DNA from: a virus | Length of the DNA: 46,146 bases | Virus record (IMG/VR): IMGVR_UViG_3300027816_000159 | Span: 1 to 46,146 of that record | Direction: 5' to 3' (one strand) | Shown: one piece after another, positions 10,567 through 19,103 of the stretch | Layout of the letters: each line of letters begins with the position of its first letter | How positions within the stretch are numbered: position 1 is the stretch's first letter | Translations under genes and position numbers: made by a program | The notes under the pieces: model-generated | Told to the model about the DNA's origin: nothing | The model's database searches: none | The model's input: only the letters and a program-made list of their open reading frames with translations

Positions 10567-11325
10567 TTAGACGGTTTGTCCACTGCTGGCGTCAAAGCCT
10601 AGGTTAACGAATTTAAGCGCTCGCTTCACAGCACCCGGGAAATAGAATACAGTAAACTTAGCCACGTCTCCCCTCATCCGGTCCCCCTTCCACATAGCCA
10701 AGTTATATCCTCCAGCTATCCCCGGGGTTCTCCTATCTCTCAGGAACCCAGCATACTTAACACCCTCTTTTACAGTAAATTCTGAGTTGGTCACATCCGT
10801 ACTCTGAACGTAAGGCACCTCAGTTCTAAGGTGGACACGCTCGGGGGTATCACCCTCGATGCCTACACTCTCGTAAACCTTAACAGTATTGCTAGCCTCA
10901 TTATGTACGCCAGCAATAGCCGATGCCTGAACTGCACCATAGAAGGTATTCACAGGTCCATCGTGCGTATAGGGCATCCCATCCTTAAAGGATACAAGCC
11001 TATTGCCTACGTTAGACATCCACTCAGGGCGGAACCCATACTTAGTAACAAAACGATCAGCAGCATTCTGGTATGCAAATACGCCCCCCGAACCGTCATA
11101 CTGATCATAATAGTTTGTCATTATCTCCGTAACAAACAGAGTACCAGTGAATTGTGTATTAGACTCAATCACAAGTTGTTGTGAGGTAGAGGCTATGAAG
11201 CAGCCAGTAAGACCAGCGCCGTAAACCTTTTGATTCATGTAGAACACTTCGATCGTATCACTACAAGTAATCTTATAGGTGATGTCCGGGACCAGAGCAG
11301 CTGTTATTGTAGTTGAGAATGGCAT
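10567..11325 (-). CDS. Virion protein, tail-tip associated (252 aa)
   Basis: An upstream in-frame start exists at 11382. I chose the ATG at 11325 because it overlaps the stop of the preceding large tail gene as TAATG, the coupling used repeatedly in this operon. The product begins MPFSTTITAALVPDITYKI. It then contains VFYMNQKVYGAG, KFVGF-like segments such as VSFKDGMPYTHDGPVNTFYG, a charged VHLRTEVPYVQSTDV motif near residue 165, and KEGVKYAGFLRDRRTP. Similar strings occur next to the large muzzle/stabilisation protein in crAss-like and other Bacteroidota podophages. It is likely a beta-rich tail or neck component. The exact role is unknown; the family resemblance is from memory of such proteins. 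Confidence 0.55.
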   Translation of the reverse strand: MPFSTTITAALVPDITYKITCSDTIEVFYMNQKVYGAGLTGCFIASTSQQLVIESNTQFTGTLFVTEIMTNYYDQYDGSGGVFAYQNAADRFVTKYGFRPEWMSNVGNRLVSFKDGMPYTHDGPVNTFYGAVQASAIAGVHNEASNTVKVYESVGIEGDTPERVHLRTEVPYVQSTDVTNSEFTVKEGVKYAGFLRDRRTPGIAGGYNLAMWKGDRMRGDVAKFTVFYFPGAVKRALKFVNLGFDASSGQTV

Positions 11326-14300
11326 TAGCACTGAGTTGTTGAAAGTGAAAGAACTGTACCTGTCGCAGAATCTAGATTCCATACACTACCATAGGCGTGC
11401 ACAAAAGTATATCCTGTAACCACCGTTGTTGGCATACCCATTGAAGAGTAGAACAGAACCGTTCCTGACCCAAATGGGCTGCCCGTATATGGAGTTACCA
11501 GAGTGTAAGATCCTTGTGTAGAACATGCTTGTGCAACACTGGTTCCAAGGCCAGCCGGCACCAACGTAATTACTTCCCAGTCTGTAACAGTACCACTTCC
11601 CGTAATAGTAGCTGTACCACCACCACCTGTGATAGTAATAGACTCAGAGTATGGGCCAGCCGCTAAACCAGCCTTAAGCCTGATCCATATATTAGTAGAT
11701 GGCAACGCCCCGCCAGTATACGCTATGGTGGTACCAGATGTACTGAAGCCAGAGGTGGCGCTCACCTTGGATACCTCTATATTAGTAGAGGAAGGTATTG
11801 TTATATTACCAGAGGCTGGTGATAGGTTAAATCCATTCAGCTGTATTTGAACAGCAGTAGAAGGACCATTGAGCTCGATATAATTCAGGATCGTAGTAGA
11901 GCTAGGAGTAGCAGTTAGTGTAGCCCCAGCAGGAGCGCTAACAGAACCAGATAGGGCAACTGTAGAAGAAGCGCCTCCGCCAACCAGTGTAATATTACCG
12001 GTAGCAGACCCAACGCCTAGCCCAGATTTCAATCTAACATATATAGTATTCTGAGCAAAAACACCGGTGCCAGTATAAGAGACTGTTATCGATGGGAAGA
12101 AAAGCGATGGGGTTGTCCCTACCTCATATCCAGTTGGCGCCGTGATTAATACAGTCCCATTAGGCGTAAGACCAGAACCAGACAAGGTAAATGACTGCTC
12201 CGTAGAAGGTCCACTTCCAAACAAATATGTAAACCCACTTAAACTGTTAGGCGTGCCACCAAGAATAGCTGCGACTAACGTAAAGCTATACGAGTATGTA
12301 TCCAGCTCTACGTCATCCAGCACCGCATTTCTTGGAACGACAGACATCCTAGGCATTGACATTAGATACTCCTCATGGTATGGGTCAACCATCCCAAGTA
12401 CGCGAAGCGGGAAGTTGGGATTAATTGCATTATATACAGAAGGATTCTTTCTATAGTTAAAGATATCATCCCCTATCTTCTTAAAGAACTTTCGCATCTT
12501 ATTTTCAGAGATGGCGAATAGTCCATTAACATTATAGCGAACCCAGCTTCCACGATTAGCATCAAAGAATAGGACCTCTCCTCCCCACTCAAAAGCGCTC
12601 TCTGGGTTTATAGTACCAAATGAGCCACGCAGTACGCTTATGTTTCCTACTACCCCCGAACTCTTAGCCAAGAAAGATGACCCAGTGTTATCAAATACTT
12701 GCGTCTCACCTATATAAATATTAGCTGTTTCTTCCTCACCAATAGCCAGCATTACGTTACCCTCGAATTGCACCTTAGAGGTGATGATCAATTTTTGGAT
12801 AGACTCTAATTCAACCGGCAGGTCAACGGTGTCTAATGCATCAAACGTACTAAGACCATTAACCAAAGTACCGGGCATGTAATTATTTGAATATGATACA
12901 GTTACAGGCATTATCGATCTGCCACTGTTAGTGATAGCATTGGCCATCCCAATTCCTGTATACCAATTCTGCCAGTATACATCATTGAGGCTCATGTTCT
13001 CTGTATAGTAAGATGTTGGCACTGTTCTCTCCTTTACATATACATCTCCTTTTAAGAAACCATAAGTAGTTTCATAGGTTCTAAAGTTTGTGGTAGGATT
13101 TGACACTCGAAGCATTGGGCCTACCTCATAATAGAACTCATCAGCTATATTTATGTAAGGGCTTGATAATTCATATAAATTTAATAGCCCAGTAGATGTA
13201 CCGAAATCAACAGGATCAACGATTATATATTGGCCAAATTTACCCTTTACATTTAGAAGATAAGGATTGCCACCTGTTGATCTATAAAGTCTTACAGTGT
13301 CATCCTCCCTATAGGTATACCCCATGCCGAATGTTACCATATTCGATTCATCTATCCCTATACCAAATACATCAGCCGTATATGCTGTAGCTGTCGTATA
13401 GTTGCCAGTTGTAGGGTCTTTCTTTATATAAACCATCCCACCCCGCCACTGCATAAAAGAAGAGACGGATAGACACTTTGTTCTTACGATGCTATAGTAC
13501 CAAGCCCATTCAGGTATCTGTGTGAGTGCGTCAGTGTTAGAAAGATTCCACATGATCTCCCTTGAGTATGTGGCGTTAGTATAAGAAATATCTGCTGTAA
13601 CAGCCTTTGCTGAATCCGATGTAATTACACCGCTCTTTCTACCAGCCTTGTCATAGAATACCACGCCAACCTTGTAGAAGGCGTTGCTTTTAAATATAGT
13701 CCCACCAGCGGTAGCCCCTGCGCCAGCACTGGTAATGCTAGCCTTAAACCCAGTGTATGTAAACGATATTAGTGTGCCACCTTCATAACTAGCTATCGCC
13801 TCTCCAGTAGTTGCACCACCGGGGAATGCGTTTAGATCTGTTACGAAATCAAGTGTGGCCGGAAATGACGGAGGAGTAGGCTGCGTATCTGGGTAGTAGT
13901 AATTATACCCAACGGTTGGGCTAGCTATACCTATATAATACTTTGTATAAACCACGCCAGTCTTAAGGAACTCGAGCTTCATCCAAAGACCATTCGTTGA
14001 ATTAATGGTGATTGGCAATGCGGAAGCTGAGATAGAGCTAGTAGATGGGTTATCATACCCATATACATTATTACCCAAGAACAATCTGTTCTTAGCGATC
14101 TCTAATGTCTGTGAGGTTATCGGTACATAGTCAAACGCTTTTGCAGTCTCAGCATCAGAAACAGAAGCGCCAACAGTATCATTATAGAACCTATAAGAAA
14201 GCCAACTACCAGTATTGTGAACGGCAATATTTGCCTCATTAAAAGTCTTGATAATAAACATTTTACCGCCAGTCATATACTTGACGGCGAACTCAACCCT

Positions 14301-15353
14301 TACCACATCCTGCTGGATTAGCTGGTTCGGGTGAGCAATATCTATCGAGTTATAAATATTATAAGACGGATGGTAGTATGCCACCATATTTGAAAGTGGC
14401 GCGAATACAGAAACCTCGCCATCGCGATATACATATCTATAAGTAAATTGGAACGAGTCATTGTCAACTAGGTTATTAACAAGAACTGGGCTGGTTTGGT
14501 TCACCGCAGTAGCAGTCAATGGGAACATTGGCTTATAGCGGATAAGGCTAAGAACGCTAGCATCTAGCATGGCGCTAATCTTAATAACAAGCCCAGAACC
14601 AGTACCACCTATTAATGCAGAAGATACGGTAAACTCGTCACCATTCCTATAATATCTTCCGAAGTTTGTCATGACCACCTTGGTCACCACGCCTCCAGCA
14701 ACAGTAACCGTTGCCCTGCCACCTACTCCAATCCACGACGGATCGGGGGAGGCCACAGCAGAAACTGGTACATCTACATAAACACCATTAGTGTACCCCG
14801 AACCAGCGGTAAGTACAATAGTGTTGTAGATCTCATACCTCTTTACGCTAGTGGTATATGATGGGTGCTGCGCTTTAATTGCCGCTTCTACGTTTATTCT
14901 CTTCTGATCTCCATCTGTCCAAAATAGCTGGTTCTCAGCCATAGCAACACTATGAATAAAACGGTCTTCCTTAAACCCAAGGATAGAACCATTATTAGGT
15001 TGCTCTAGTAGCGTGTATATTTTATCGGTATCTGCATCGTAGCAGTAAATGCCATGCCAGCCAGTAGAGTTATAGTTAAACCAGAACAGTCTTCTTTTTG
15101 CATGGTCCTCATAGGCCCCGATGGTTCTATTGTACCCGTACTGTGGTAGTGTGAATGTTGTGGTGACGCCGGTATGCCCAATGGTTTGGTTCTTCAGCTG
15201 ATTACCCTCAATGTTAGTGATCTGTCCTACCTGCCCATTCTCGGATGTAATAAACCTGATATTGAGGGCGCCAAGGTATTCCTTTGGGTCCATCAAGTAT
15301 GAGGCATCATCCGAATTGATCCCCTTCAGAAATGATTTTTTAGTTACCGGCAT
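11325..15353 (-). CDS. Large tail-tip/muzzle-like protein with Ig-like repeats (1342 aa)
   Basis: The N-terminal ~1020 residues form a beta-rich body that starts MPVTKKSFLKGINSDDASYL. It contains many Y/N/T-rich segments, for example DRFIHSVAMAENQLFWTDG and EVLFFDANRGSWVRYNVNG, like the stabilisation or muzzle proteins at the tail end of crAss-like podoviruses. Two tandem Ig-like domains follow at about 1035-1142 and 1145-1250, each with an FTLSGSGL- or IQLNGFNL-type opening and an IYVRLKSGLGVGSATGNITL-type end. These resemble adhesion repeats of secreted Bacteroidota proteins. The C-terminal ~85 residues (VAQACSTQGSYTL ... TTQC) look like another short fibre-type module. It lies between connector genes and the ejection cluster. 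The structural role is well supported by context; receptor or glycan binding by the repeats is inferred. Confidence 0.65.
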   Translation of the reverse strand: MPVTKKSFLKGINSDDASYLMDPKEYLGALNIRFITSENGQVGQITNIEGNQLKNQTIGHTGVTTTFTLPQYGYNRTIGAYEDHAKRRLFWFNYNSTGWHGIYCYDADTDKIYTLLEQPNNGSILGFKEDRFIHSVAMAENQLFWTDGDQKRINVEAAIKAQHPSYTTSVKRYEIYNTIVLTAGSGYTNGVYVDVPVSAVASPDPSWIGVGGRATVTVAGGVVTKVVMTNFGRYYRNGDEFTVSSALIGGTGSGLVIKISAMLDASVLSLIRYKPMFPLTATAVNQTSPVLVNNLVDNDSFQFTYRYVYRDGEVSVFAPLSNMVAYYHPSYNIYNSIDIAHPNQLIQQDVVRVEFAVKYMTGGKMFIIKTFNEANIAVHNTGSWLSYRFYNDTVGASVSDAETAKAFDYVPITSQTLEIAKNRLFLGNNVYGYDNPSTSSISASALPITINSTNGLWMKLEFLKTGVVYTKYYIGIASPTVGYNYYYPDTQPTPPSFPATLDFVTDLNAFPGGATTGEAIASYEGGTLISFTYTGFKASITSAGAGATAGGTIFKSNAFYKVGVVFYDKAGRKSGVITSDSAKAVTADISYTNATYSREIMWNLSNTDALTQIPEWAWYYSIVRTKCLSVSSFMQWRGGMVYIKKDPTTGNYTTATAYTADVFGIGIDESNMVTFGMGYTYREDDTVRLYRSTGGNPYLLNVKGKFGQYIIVDPVDFGTSTGLLNLYELSSPYINIADEFYYEVGPMLRVSNPTTNFRTYETTYGFLKGDVYVKERTVPTSYYTENMSLNDVYWQNWYTGIGMANAITNSGRSIMPVTVSYSNNYMPGTLVNGLSTFDALDTVDLPVELESIQKLIITSKVQFEGNVMLAIGEEETANIYIGETQVFDNTGSSFLAKSSGVVGNISVLRGSFGTINPESAFEWGGEVLFFDANRGSWVRYNVNGLFAISENKMRKFFKKIGDDIFNYRKNPSVYNAINPNFPLRVLGMVDPYHEEYLMSMPRMSVVPRNAVLDDVELDTYSYSFTLVAAILGGTPNSLSGFTYLFGSGPSTEQSFTLSGSGLTPNGTVLITAPTGYEVGTTPSLFFPSITVSYTGTGVFAQNTIYVRLKSGLGVGSATGNITLVGGGASSTVALSGSVSAPAGATLTATPSSTTILNYIELNGPSTAVQIQLNGFNLSPASGNITIPSSTNIEVSKVSATSGFSTSGTTIAYTGGALPSTNIWIRLKAGLAAGPYSESITITGGGGTATITGSGTVTDWEVITLVPAGLGTSVAQACSTQGSYTLVTPYTGSPFGSGTVLFYSSMGMPTTVVTGYTFVHAYGSVWNLDSATGTVLSLSTTQC

Positions 15354-15355
15354 CT

Positions 15356-16117
15356 TTAATTCTTTGTCACGGGCCCGTATGAAGCCTGAAGGCTACGACG
15401 GATATCCAGTGTATCAATAGTATTCATTCTAGCTTTCAGAATACGAAGTTGGTTGTAGAACTCATCCTTAGCTAATTGTCTTTCGCTAAGATTAAATTGT
15501 CTACCGTGCTCCTTCATCTTCCAAAATATATATGCCTTGATCGTCTCGATCGCATAAGGATGAACTGAGTTGGAAGCGTCAAGTAACATACCATCAGATA
15601 TGTAATCCATGACGATAAACGTCCCAGAGTAGCTTACATCTAGTTGTATCTCATCGCGTTCTCTGAGGATAATAAAGGACTCGCGAAAGCCCGGGATGTT
15701 ATTGAATATACGTCCCAGATGCTCTCCCTTGTCGTTAACATAATTAGTATACCAGAACCCTTCCCAGTTATTTGGAAGTATTCCATTGGACGCTTCGATG
15801 TCTCCATAGGGGATTTTGTTTCCTTGTGAATCAAACTTGTTGAGGCGGTTAAAAGAATCTCTCTTCTCACCCCATGGTGAAAGGTACTGGCCCATCTCAT
15901 TGCCGACTCTAATGTAGTCAACAAAATCGACAGGAAGCGTTGCAGCCTTGTATGAGTTAATAGGTAAACGAACACTCTTAACATTTTGGAGAACATCAAA
16001 GTTTAATTCACGCAGGCATGAAACAGCATACGTCATAAACTGCAAGTACCACTGCATTGGGTATAGCCTATCCGCCAGCGCCCCTCTAACTATTTTATCA
16101 AGTGTCGTTACTTTCAT
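15356..16117 (-). CDS. Ring/connector-type tail protein (253 aa)
   Basis: The protein begins MKVTTLDKIVRGALADRLYP and contains WYLQFMTYAVSCLRELNFDV, then SVRLPINSYKAATLPVDFVD near residues 46-66. The pattern 'polar helix, LP.DFVDYIRVG, W' is seen in head-tail connector and ring proteins of crAss-like podophages. The C-terminal half is helical and charged (KMKEHGRQFNLSERQLAKDE). Start and stop are coupled to its neighbours: TAATG at 16117, and 2 nt separate it from the next gene. It is one of three consecutive 200-250-aa proteins of the same general type. Confidence in a connector role is moderate. Confidence 0.55.
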   Translation of the reverse strand: MKVTTLDKIVRGALADRLYPMQWYLQFMTYAVSCLRELNFDVLQNVKSVRLPINSYKAATLPVDFVDYIRVGNEMGQYLSPWGEKRDSFNRLNKFDSQGNKIPYGDIEASNGILPNNWEGFWYTNYVNDKGEHLGRIFNNIPGFRESFIILRERDEIQLDVSYSGTFIVMDYISDGMLLDASNSVHPYAIETIKAYIFWKMKEHGRQFNLSERQLAKDEFYNQLRILKARMNTIDTLDIRRSLQASYGPVTKN

Positions 16118-16737
16118 TAGTCTCTAGTTGATTCTGATCTATCAGCTGGTGGTACCTGAACCAGCATATTATAAGCTATCTGAACCACCTGCGCCTCCAT
16201 GTCAGCGGAAAGCGGAAGAGTTTCATATAAACTTAAAGCACCAATATCCATGCCAACCAGTCTGATATAAACGCTATTTACGCTCATACCGGGTAGGTTC
16301 TGAGTAAATATAATATCTCTACCTACAACCTCGTAGCCAATCAACCCAGACATCTGGCCCAGTAGATCCTGAGGCTTAATGATCCCATACATAGATGTTG
16401 GGATTGGGATGAATGGTTCATTGATTGCGTCAATCTTTGACACATGCAGAACACCCATATTTCTTGGAAGATTTATAGGCATCGATGGAAGAGTAGCTCT
16501 GCTAAGGCTTGTTTTATAAGTAGTTACGGGCACGTTATCATACGTGAACACCATACAGTTATTAGGTATTGTATCTCCTTCTGGGGTATTGACCGCAAAG
16601 TAATCCGCCTTCAGCAGCTGATTTGCAACCTGCTCAACAGCTAGTATAACATCATTTGTATGTATACGAGCGCTGATGATAGGGTTACCAGCAATAAGTC
16701 GCTGTATCTGCTCGGCAATTTTTTTCTTAGTTGTCAT
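16117..16737 (-). CDS. Ring/connector-type tail protein (206 aa)
   Basis: The sequence MTTKKKIAEQIQRLIAGNPI is followed by NDVILAVEQVANQLLKADYF and NCMVFTYDNVPVTTYKTSLS. Then comes a proline-rich LPSMPINLPRNMGVLHVSKI segment at about residues 83-103. A helix-then-beta plan with a 'TLPSMPINLP' strand is shared by the adjacent connector-type proteins. It overlaps the upstream gene by ATGA and the downstream gene by TAATG, so all three are made together. No catalytic motif is visible. It is probably part of the head-tail interface; which ring it forms cannot be told. Confidence 0.5.
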   Translation of the reverse strand: MTTKKKIAEQIQRLIAGNPIISARIHTNDVILAVEQVANQLLKADYFAVNTPEGDTIPNNCMVFTYDNVPVTTYKTSLSRATLPSMPINLPRNMGVLHVSKIDAINEPFIPIPTSMYGIIKPQDLLGQMSGLIGYEVVGRDIIFTQNLPGMSVNSVYIRLVGMDIGALSLYETLPLSADMEAQVVQIAYNMLVQVPPADRSESTRD

Positions 16738-17426
16738 TGTCCTTGTGCCTCCTTCACTTGTCCGAACTGAATAATCTCTTGGCTCGTCAGGTTAAGACCG
16801 TAGAACTGCAGAGCTATTACAATAATATTGTTTATATCCATTTCCCTCCACTCAAGCTGAACAGAGTTGGCGGGATCATATGTGATAGCACGACCCACCT
16901 GATTGTAAGCAAACTTGGGGTTAACTGGGCGGCGGAAATAATAAATCGCTCCAGTGGCTGGTGCCTCTGGGAATAGCTGAATTCTATTCTGGCTGTTCAT
17001 GATTGCTACTGGATCATCCGCGCTTACTGGGATAACCTGACTTTCTAGTCTTTCAATCAACTCATCTTCTGCCATTACTTGCACAGCTGAGTATACGTTT
17101 CTCCCGAGCTGAGCGTTAAATACAGTAGTATATAACGACAGCAGGTGCATATAATCACTAGGAAGAGTAATAACCCCAGATGGTGTAGCACCCGCATTAA
17201 AGGTATACTTCGACTTAAATGGGCTTAATGCATCGTCAATTCTTTGCGAATCTCCATAAAGCTCTGCCTGTGCCTTAGCTGGCAGCTTTGGGTTCGTGTG
17301 ATACTGATCGAACAGCGTCATCTGAGCCCTATCTAAAACAAGATCAATCTCCTCGTGGGTAATGAAACCCTGCTGCGCCTTGTTGACGTAGAAGAGAATG
17401 ACATTATGTACATCGTTAATGGTCAT
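16734..17426 (-). CDS. Ring/connector-type tail protein (230 aa)
   Basis: It begins MTINDVHNVILFYVNKAQQG with ITHEEIDLVLDRAQMTLFDQ following. The second half has GVITLPSDYMHLLSL (residues ~80-95), ELIERLESQVIPVSADDPVA and IQLFPEAPATGAIYYFRRP. This helix, then LPSDY strand, then 'P..IYYFRRP' layout is common in a conserved structural protein of Bacteroidota podophages, usually annotated only as structural. Its start overlaps the stop of the small basic gene upstream as TAATG. It is inferred to be a neck or ring component along with its two downstream neighbours. Confidence 0.5.
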   Translation of the reverse strand: MTINDVHNVILFYVNKAQQGFITHEEIDLVLDRAQMTLFDQYHTNPKLPAKAQAELYGDSQRIDDALSPFKSKYTFNAGATPSGVITLPSDYMHLLSLYTTVFNAQLGRNVYSAVQVMAEDELIERLESQVIPVSADDPVAIMNSQNRIQLFPEAPATGAIYYFRRPVNPKFAYNQVGRAITYDPANSVQLEWREMDINNIIVIALQFYGLNLTSQEIIQFGQVKEAQGQ

Positions 17427-17704
17427 TAGAACTTACTGTTAGGGATATTAATGGTTTTGCCGATCTGGCTTCCCCTCTTCCAGTTAAGGGCGTTAATAAA
17501 GGCTACAGGGCTATCGTTCTTGGCGTGCCGGGCAAAGAAGCTCTTTACCTGACCCTCAGACTTGCCACCCTTAGTCCCCCACTTGCCACGATGCTTAGCC
17601 TCCCCGCCCTTAAGCGTGATCTCACGACCGGTCTTAGGGTTCTCCCCCTTAGCCTGCCATGCATGCTTACCATCCTTAGCCGCCATTACATGAAATAAAG
17701 CCAT
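17426..17704 (-). CDS. Small basic protein of unknown function (92 aa)
   Basis: A 92-residue, lysine- and glycine-rich protein containing GGEAKHRGKWGTKGGKSEGQ at residues ~33-52 and VKSFFARHAKNDSPVAFINA after it. No signal peptide, cysteine cluster or membrane segment is seen. It overlaps the end of the spanin gene by 19 nt and the next gene by 1 nt. The basic charge suggests binding to nucleic acid or to an acidic partner, but that is a guess. I do not recognise the family. Confidence 0.5.
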   Translation of the reverse strand: MALFHVMAAKDGKHAWQAKGENPKTGREITLKGGEAKHRGKWGTKGGKSEGQVKSFFARHAKNDSPVAFINALNWKRGSQIGKTINIPNSKF

Positions 17705-18261
17705 CCTCTTACTATTTTTATAATCGATTTTCTAAGAATAAAGATAGACATTGCTACAATGATCAACCACAATTTAAGCTTATCATTTCTTAGCTTACCC
17801 ACCTTATCCTTATAGTTCTTCTGGCACTCGTCAAGTTGTTCACCAGACACGACCAGCTTCGATTGCAAAATTAGTATATCTGACTTTAAAGTATCCTCAT
17901 AAGTCCTATCCCTAACTGTGTTAGTAACAGTTCTAGTGCGATAAACAACAGAGTCCTTCTGCTTAAATGACAAAACACCGCCTATGACCGATACTCTTGC
18001 ACGGCCAATGACAGTGTCAAAATCCTTACAGGGTACGTTGTGTACCCGCTCTACAATAGAGTCCTTATAAATAATCGAGTCCCTTACCTCAGTTATAGTG
18101 GTAGTGTCGTTTACACAATACCCCCTTCTAATAACCTCACTGGCAACCTCGCTAAACCGCTCAGGATCTCGCATTACCCTTTTCACAGGGTTGCATCCTA
18201 ACATGCTGATAACCAACACAATGCATGTGTTAATTAGTGCGGTTTGCTTTAGGGATTTCAA
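17686..18261 (-). CDS. One-piece spanin (u-spanin) lipoprotein, 191 aa
   Basis: With a TTG start at 18261 the product opens MKSLKQTALINTCIVLVISMLGC. This is a short basic n-region, a hydrophobic core and a lipobox ending at Cys23. The middle is charged and periplasmic-looking, and a single membrane helix (LWLIIVAMSIFIL) lies about 20 residues from the C-terminus, followed by basic residues. An N-terminal lipid anchor plus a C-terminal inner-membrane helix in one chain is the hallmark of unimolecular spanins such as T1 gp11, which fuse the two membranes at the last step of lysis. It overlaps the holin-like gene by 32 nt. A second TTG at 18300 is possible but gives a worse signal sequence. No ATG precedes the lipobox. 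The spanin call follows from topology, not from sequence homology. Confidence 0.65.
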   Translation of the reverse strand: MKSLKQTALINTCIVLVISMLGCNPVKRVMRDPERFSEVASEVIRRGYCVNDTTTITEVRDSIIYKDSIVERVHNVPCKDFDTVIGRARVSVIGGVLSFKQKDSVVYRTRTVTNTVRDRTYEDTLKSDILILQSKLVVSGEQLDECQKNYKDKVGKLRNDKLKLWLIIVAMSIFILRKSIIKIVRGWLYFM

Positions 18262-18487
18262 TTTCTTCTGGTTTAATAGCGAACAGTCTATTTTGAGCAA
18301 GCATTGATTCAGTTACCGTCATCCTTCTTTCTAGGTTCTCTATCTTAATGTTGGTGGCCGCCTCAGCCTGAAGCAGCACCTTTACATCTGATCTGATCTC
18401 CTGCAGAAGACTCCACAGGACAAATCCAAAACCTGAAATGATCATCGGACTAAGCCAAGATTTTACCCTATCAAGACTGTTCGCCAT
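18230..18487 (-). CDS. Holin-like single-TM protein (85 aa)
   Basis: This is an 85-residue protein with one hydrophobic segment at residues ~11-28 (WLSPMIISGFGFVLWSLLQ). A long charged helix follows, likely a coiled coil (EAATNIKIENLERRMTVTES), and then a polar tail. Small proteins of this plan sit beside lysis genes in many phages of Bacteroidota and act, or are presumed to act, as holins or holin regulators. The neighbouring downstream gene is a spanin-type lipoprotein, which supports a lysis role. It starts 6 nt after the upstream gene's stop and shares the promoter at 18786-18816. A tail-associated coiled-coil membrane protein is the main alternative. Confidence 0.5.
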   Translation of the reverse strand: MANSLDRVKSWLSPMIISGFGFVLWSLLQEIRSDVKVLLQAEAATNIKIENLERRMTVTESMLAQNRLFAIKPEEIEIPKANRTN

Positions 18488-18493
18488 TGTTAA

Positions 18494-18769
18494 TTACTTG
18501 AATACACTCAGTAATTGAGCCTTAGCCAGAACGGTCAAAGACTCGTTTGACTTAATGAAGTCCTTCAGGGTAGAAGAATCGCTAGGATCTAGATCCAGCG
18601 CCTCGCCATTGAAACACTTCTGGGCCCATGTGAATAACTTAAGTGCATCTCCTTTGTTTGCTGAAGCCAGCTGTGTAGACAGAAGCTTTCCAAGGGTTAC
18701 AGACGATCCGTCCATGTCCTTTACTTCGGTGCCATCAAGCCCCTTCAGTGGTTGGTTGAAATCTAACAT
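18494..18769 (-). CDS. Small conserved phage protein, first gene of promoter-led unit (91 aa)
   Basis: MLDFNQPLKGLDGTEVKDMD is followed by SVTLGKLLSTQLASANKGDA, then a helical half ending in ESLTVLAKAQLLSVFK. The pattern 'F..PL..LDG......G...TLGKLL...L......GD..K....A' occurs in small proteins of many phages and prophages, but I know of no proven function. It is the first gene after a near-perfect Bacteroidota promoter, with the -7 element ending 17 nt before the ATG. The leader is thus only a few bases long and has no Shine-Dalgarno site. A chaperone or lysis-timing role is conceivable but unsupported. Confidence 0.55.
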   Translation of the reverse strand: MLDFNQPLKGLDGTEVKDMDGSSVTLGKLLSTQLASANKGDALKLFTWAQKCFNGEALDLDPSDSSTLKDFIKSNESLTVLAKAQLLSVFK

Positions 18770-18785
18770 AGATGTTTATTTTGTA

Positions 18786-18816
18786 CAAAGATAGGGTATT
18801 ATCTATCTCGAACAAA
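18786..18816 (-). promoter_or_regulatory. Bacteroidota-type promoter (TTTG-N19-TATCTTTG)
   Basis: Read on the minus strand, TTTG (18816-18813) is followed by exactly 19 nt and then TATCTTTG (18793-18786). This matches the Bacteroidota primary-sigma consensus TTTG-N19/21-TAnnTTTG at every fixed position. The start codon at 18769 lies 16 nt downstream of the element. It would transcribe the small hypothetical, holin-like and spanin genes and probably the tail genes beyond. It indicates that this unit can be read by the host RNA polymerase. Confidence 0.75.
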
Positions 18817-18833
18817 CAGTTTTCCACCTTTGT

Positions 18834-19103
18834 TTATTCACCAGTGATGGTCAGATTCAGGGAAGATGCGATCCAATCCCAAGCGGTCTCATCTGACTGC
18901 CAGTCTTGGTAGGCTTGCCCATCCATAGTCAGGTTGCCCTGAGCCAAGGTTTCGCCAGCAGATCCGTCCTCGTTCTGAGCCATTAAAGAGTAATAGAAAG
19001 TAGCGCTAGAATTCAAGACCAGACGTACTACATAAGCATTAAGAAGTTTCGCCTCCTTATTGGCGCCATTTGCCCAAATGGTAACGGGTTGAATTGTTTT
19101 CAT
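18834..19103 (-). CDS. Fibre-associated small protein, unknown (89 aa)
   Basis: The protein begins MKTIQPVTIWANGANKEAKL and contains NAYVVRLVLNSSATFYYSLM and a W-rich end (YQDWQSDETAWDWIASSLNL). It is acidic and beta-strand-rich. Its start overlaps the upstream gene's stop (TAATG at 19103). Small proteins like this often follow long tail fibres in Bacteroidota phages, so it may be a fibre tip, cap or chaperone; that is inference from place only. Confidence 0.5.
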   Translation of the reverse strand: MKTIQPVTIWANGANKEAKLLNAYVVRLVLNSSATFYYSLMAQNEDGSAGETLAQGNLTMDGQAYQDWQSDETAWDWIASSLNLTITGE

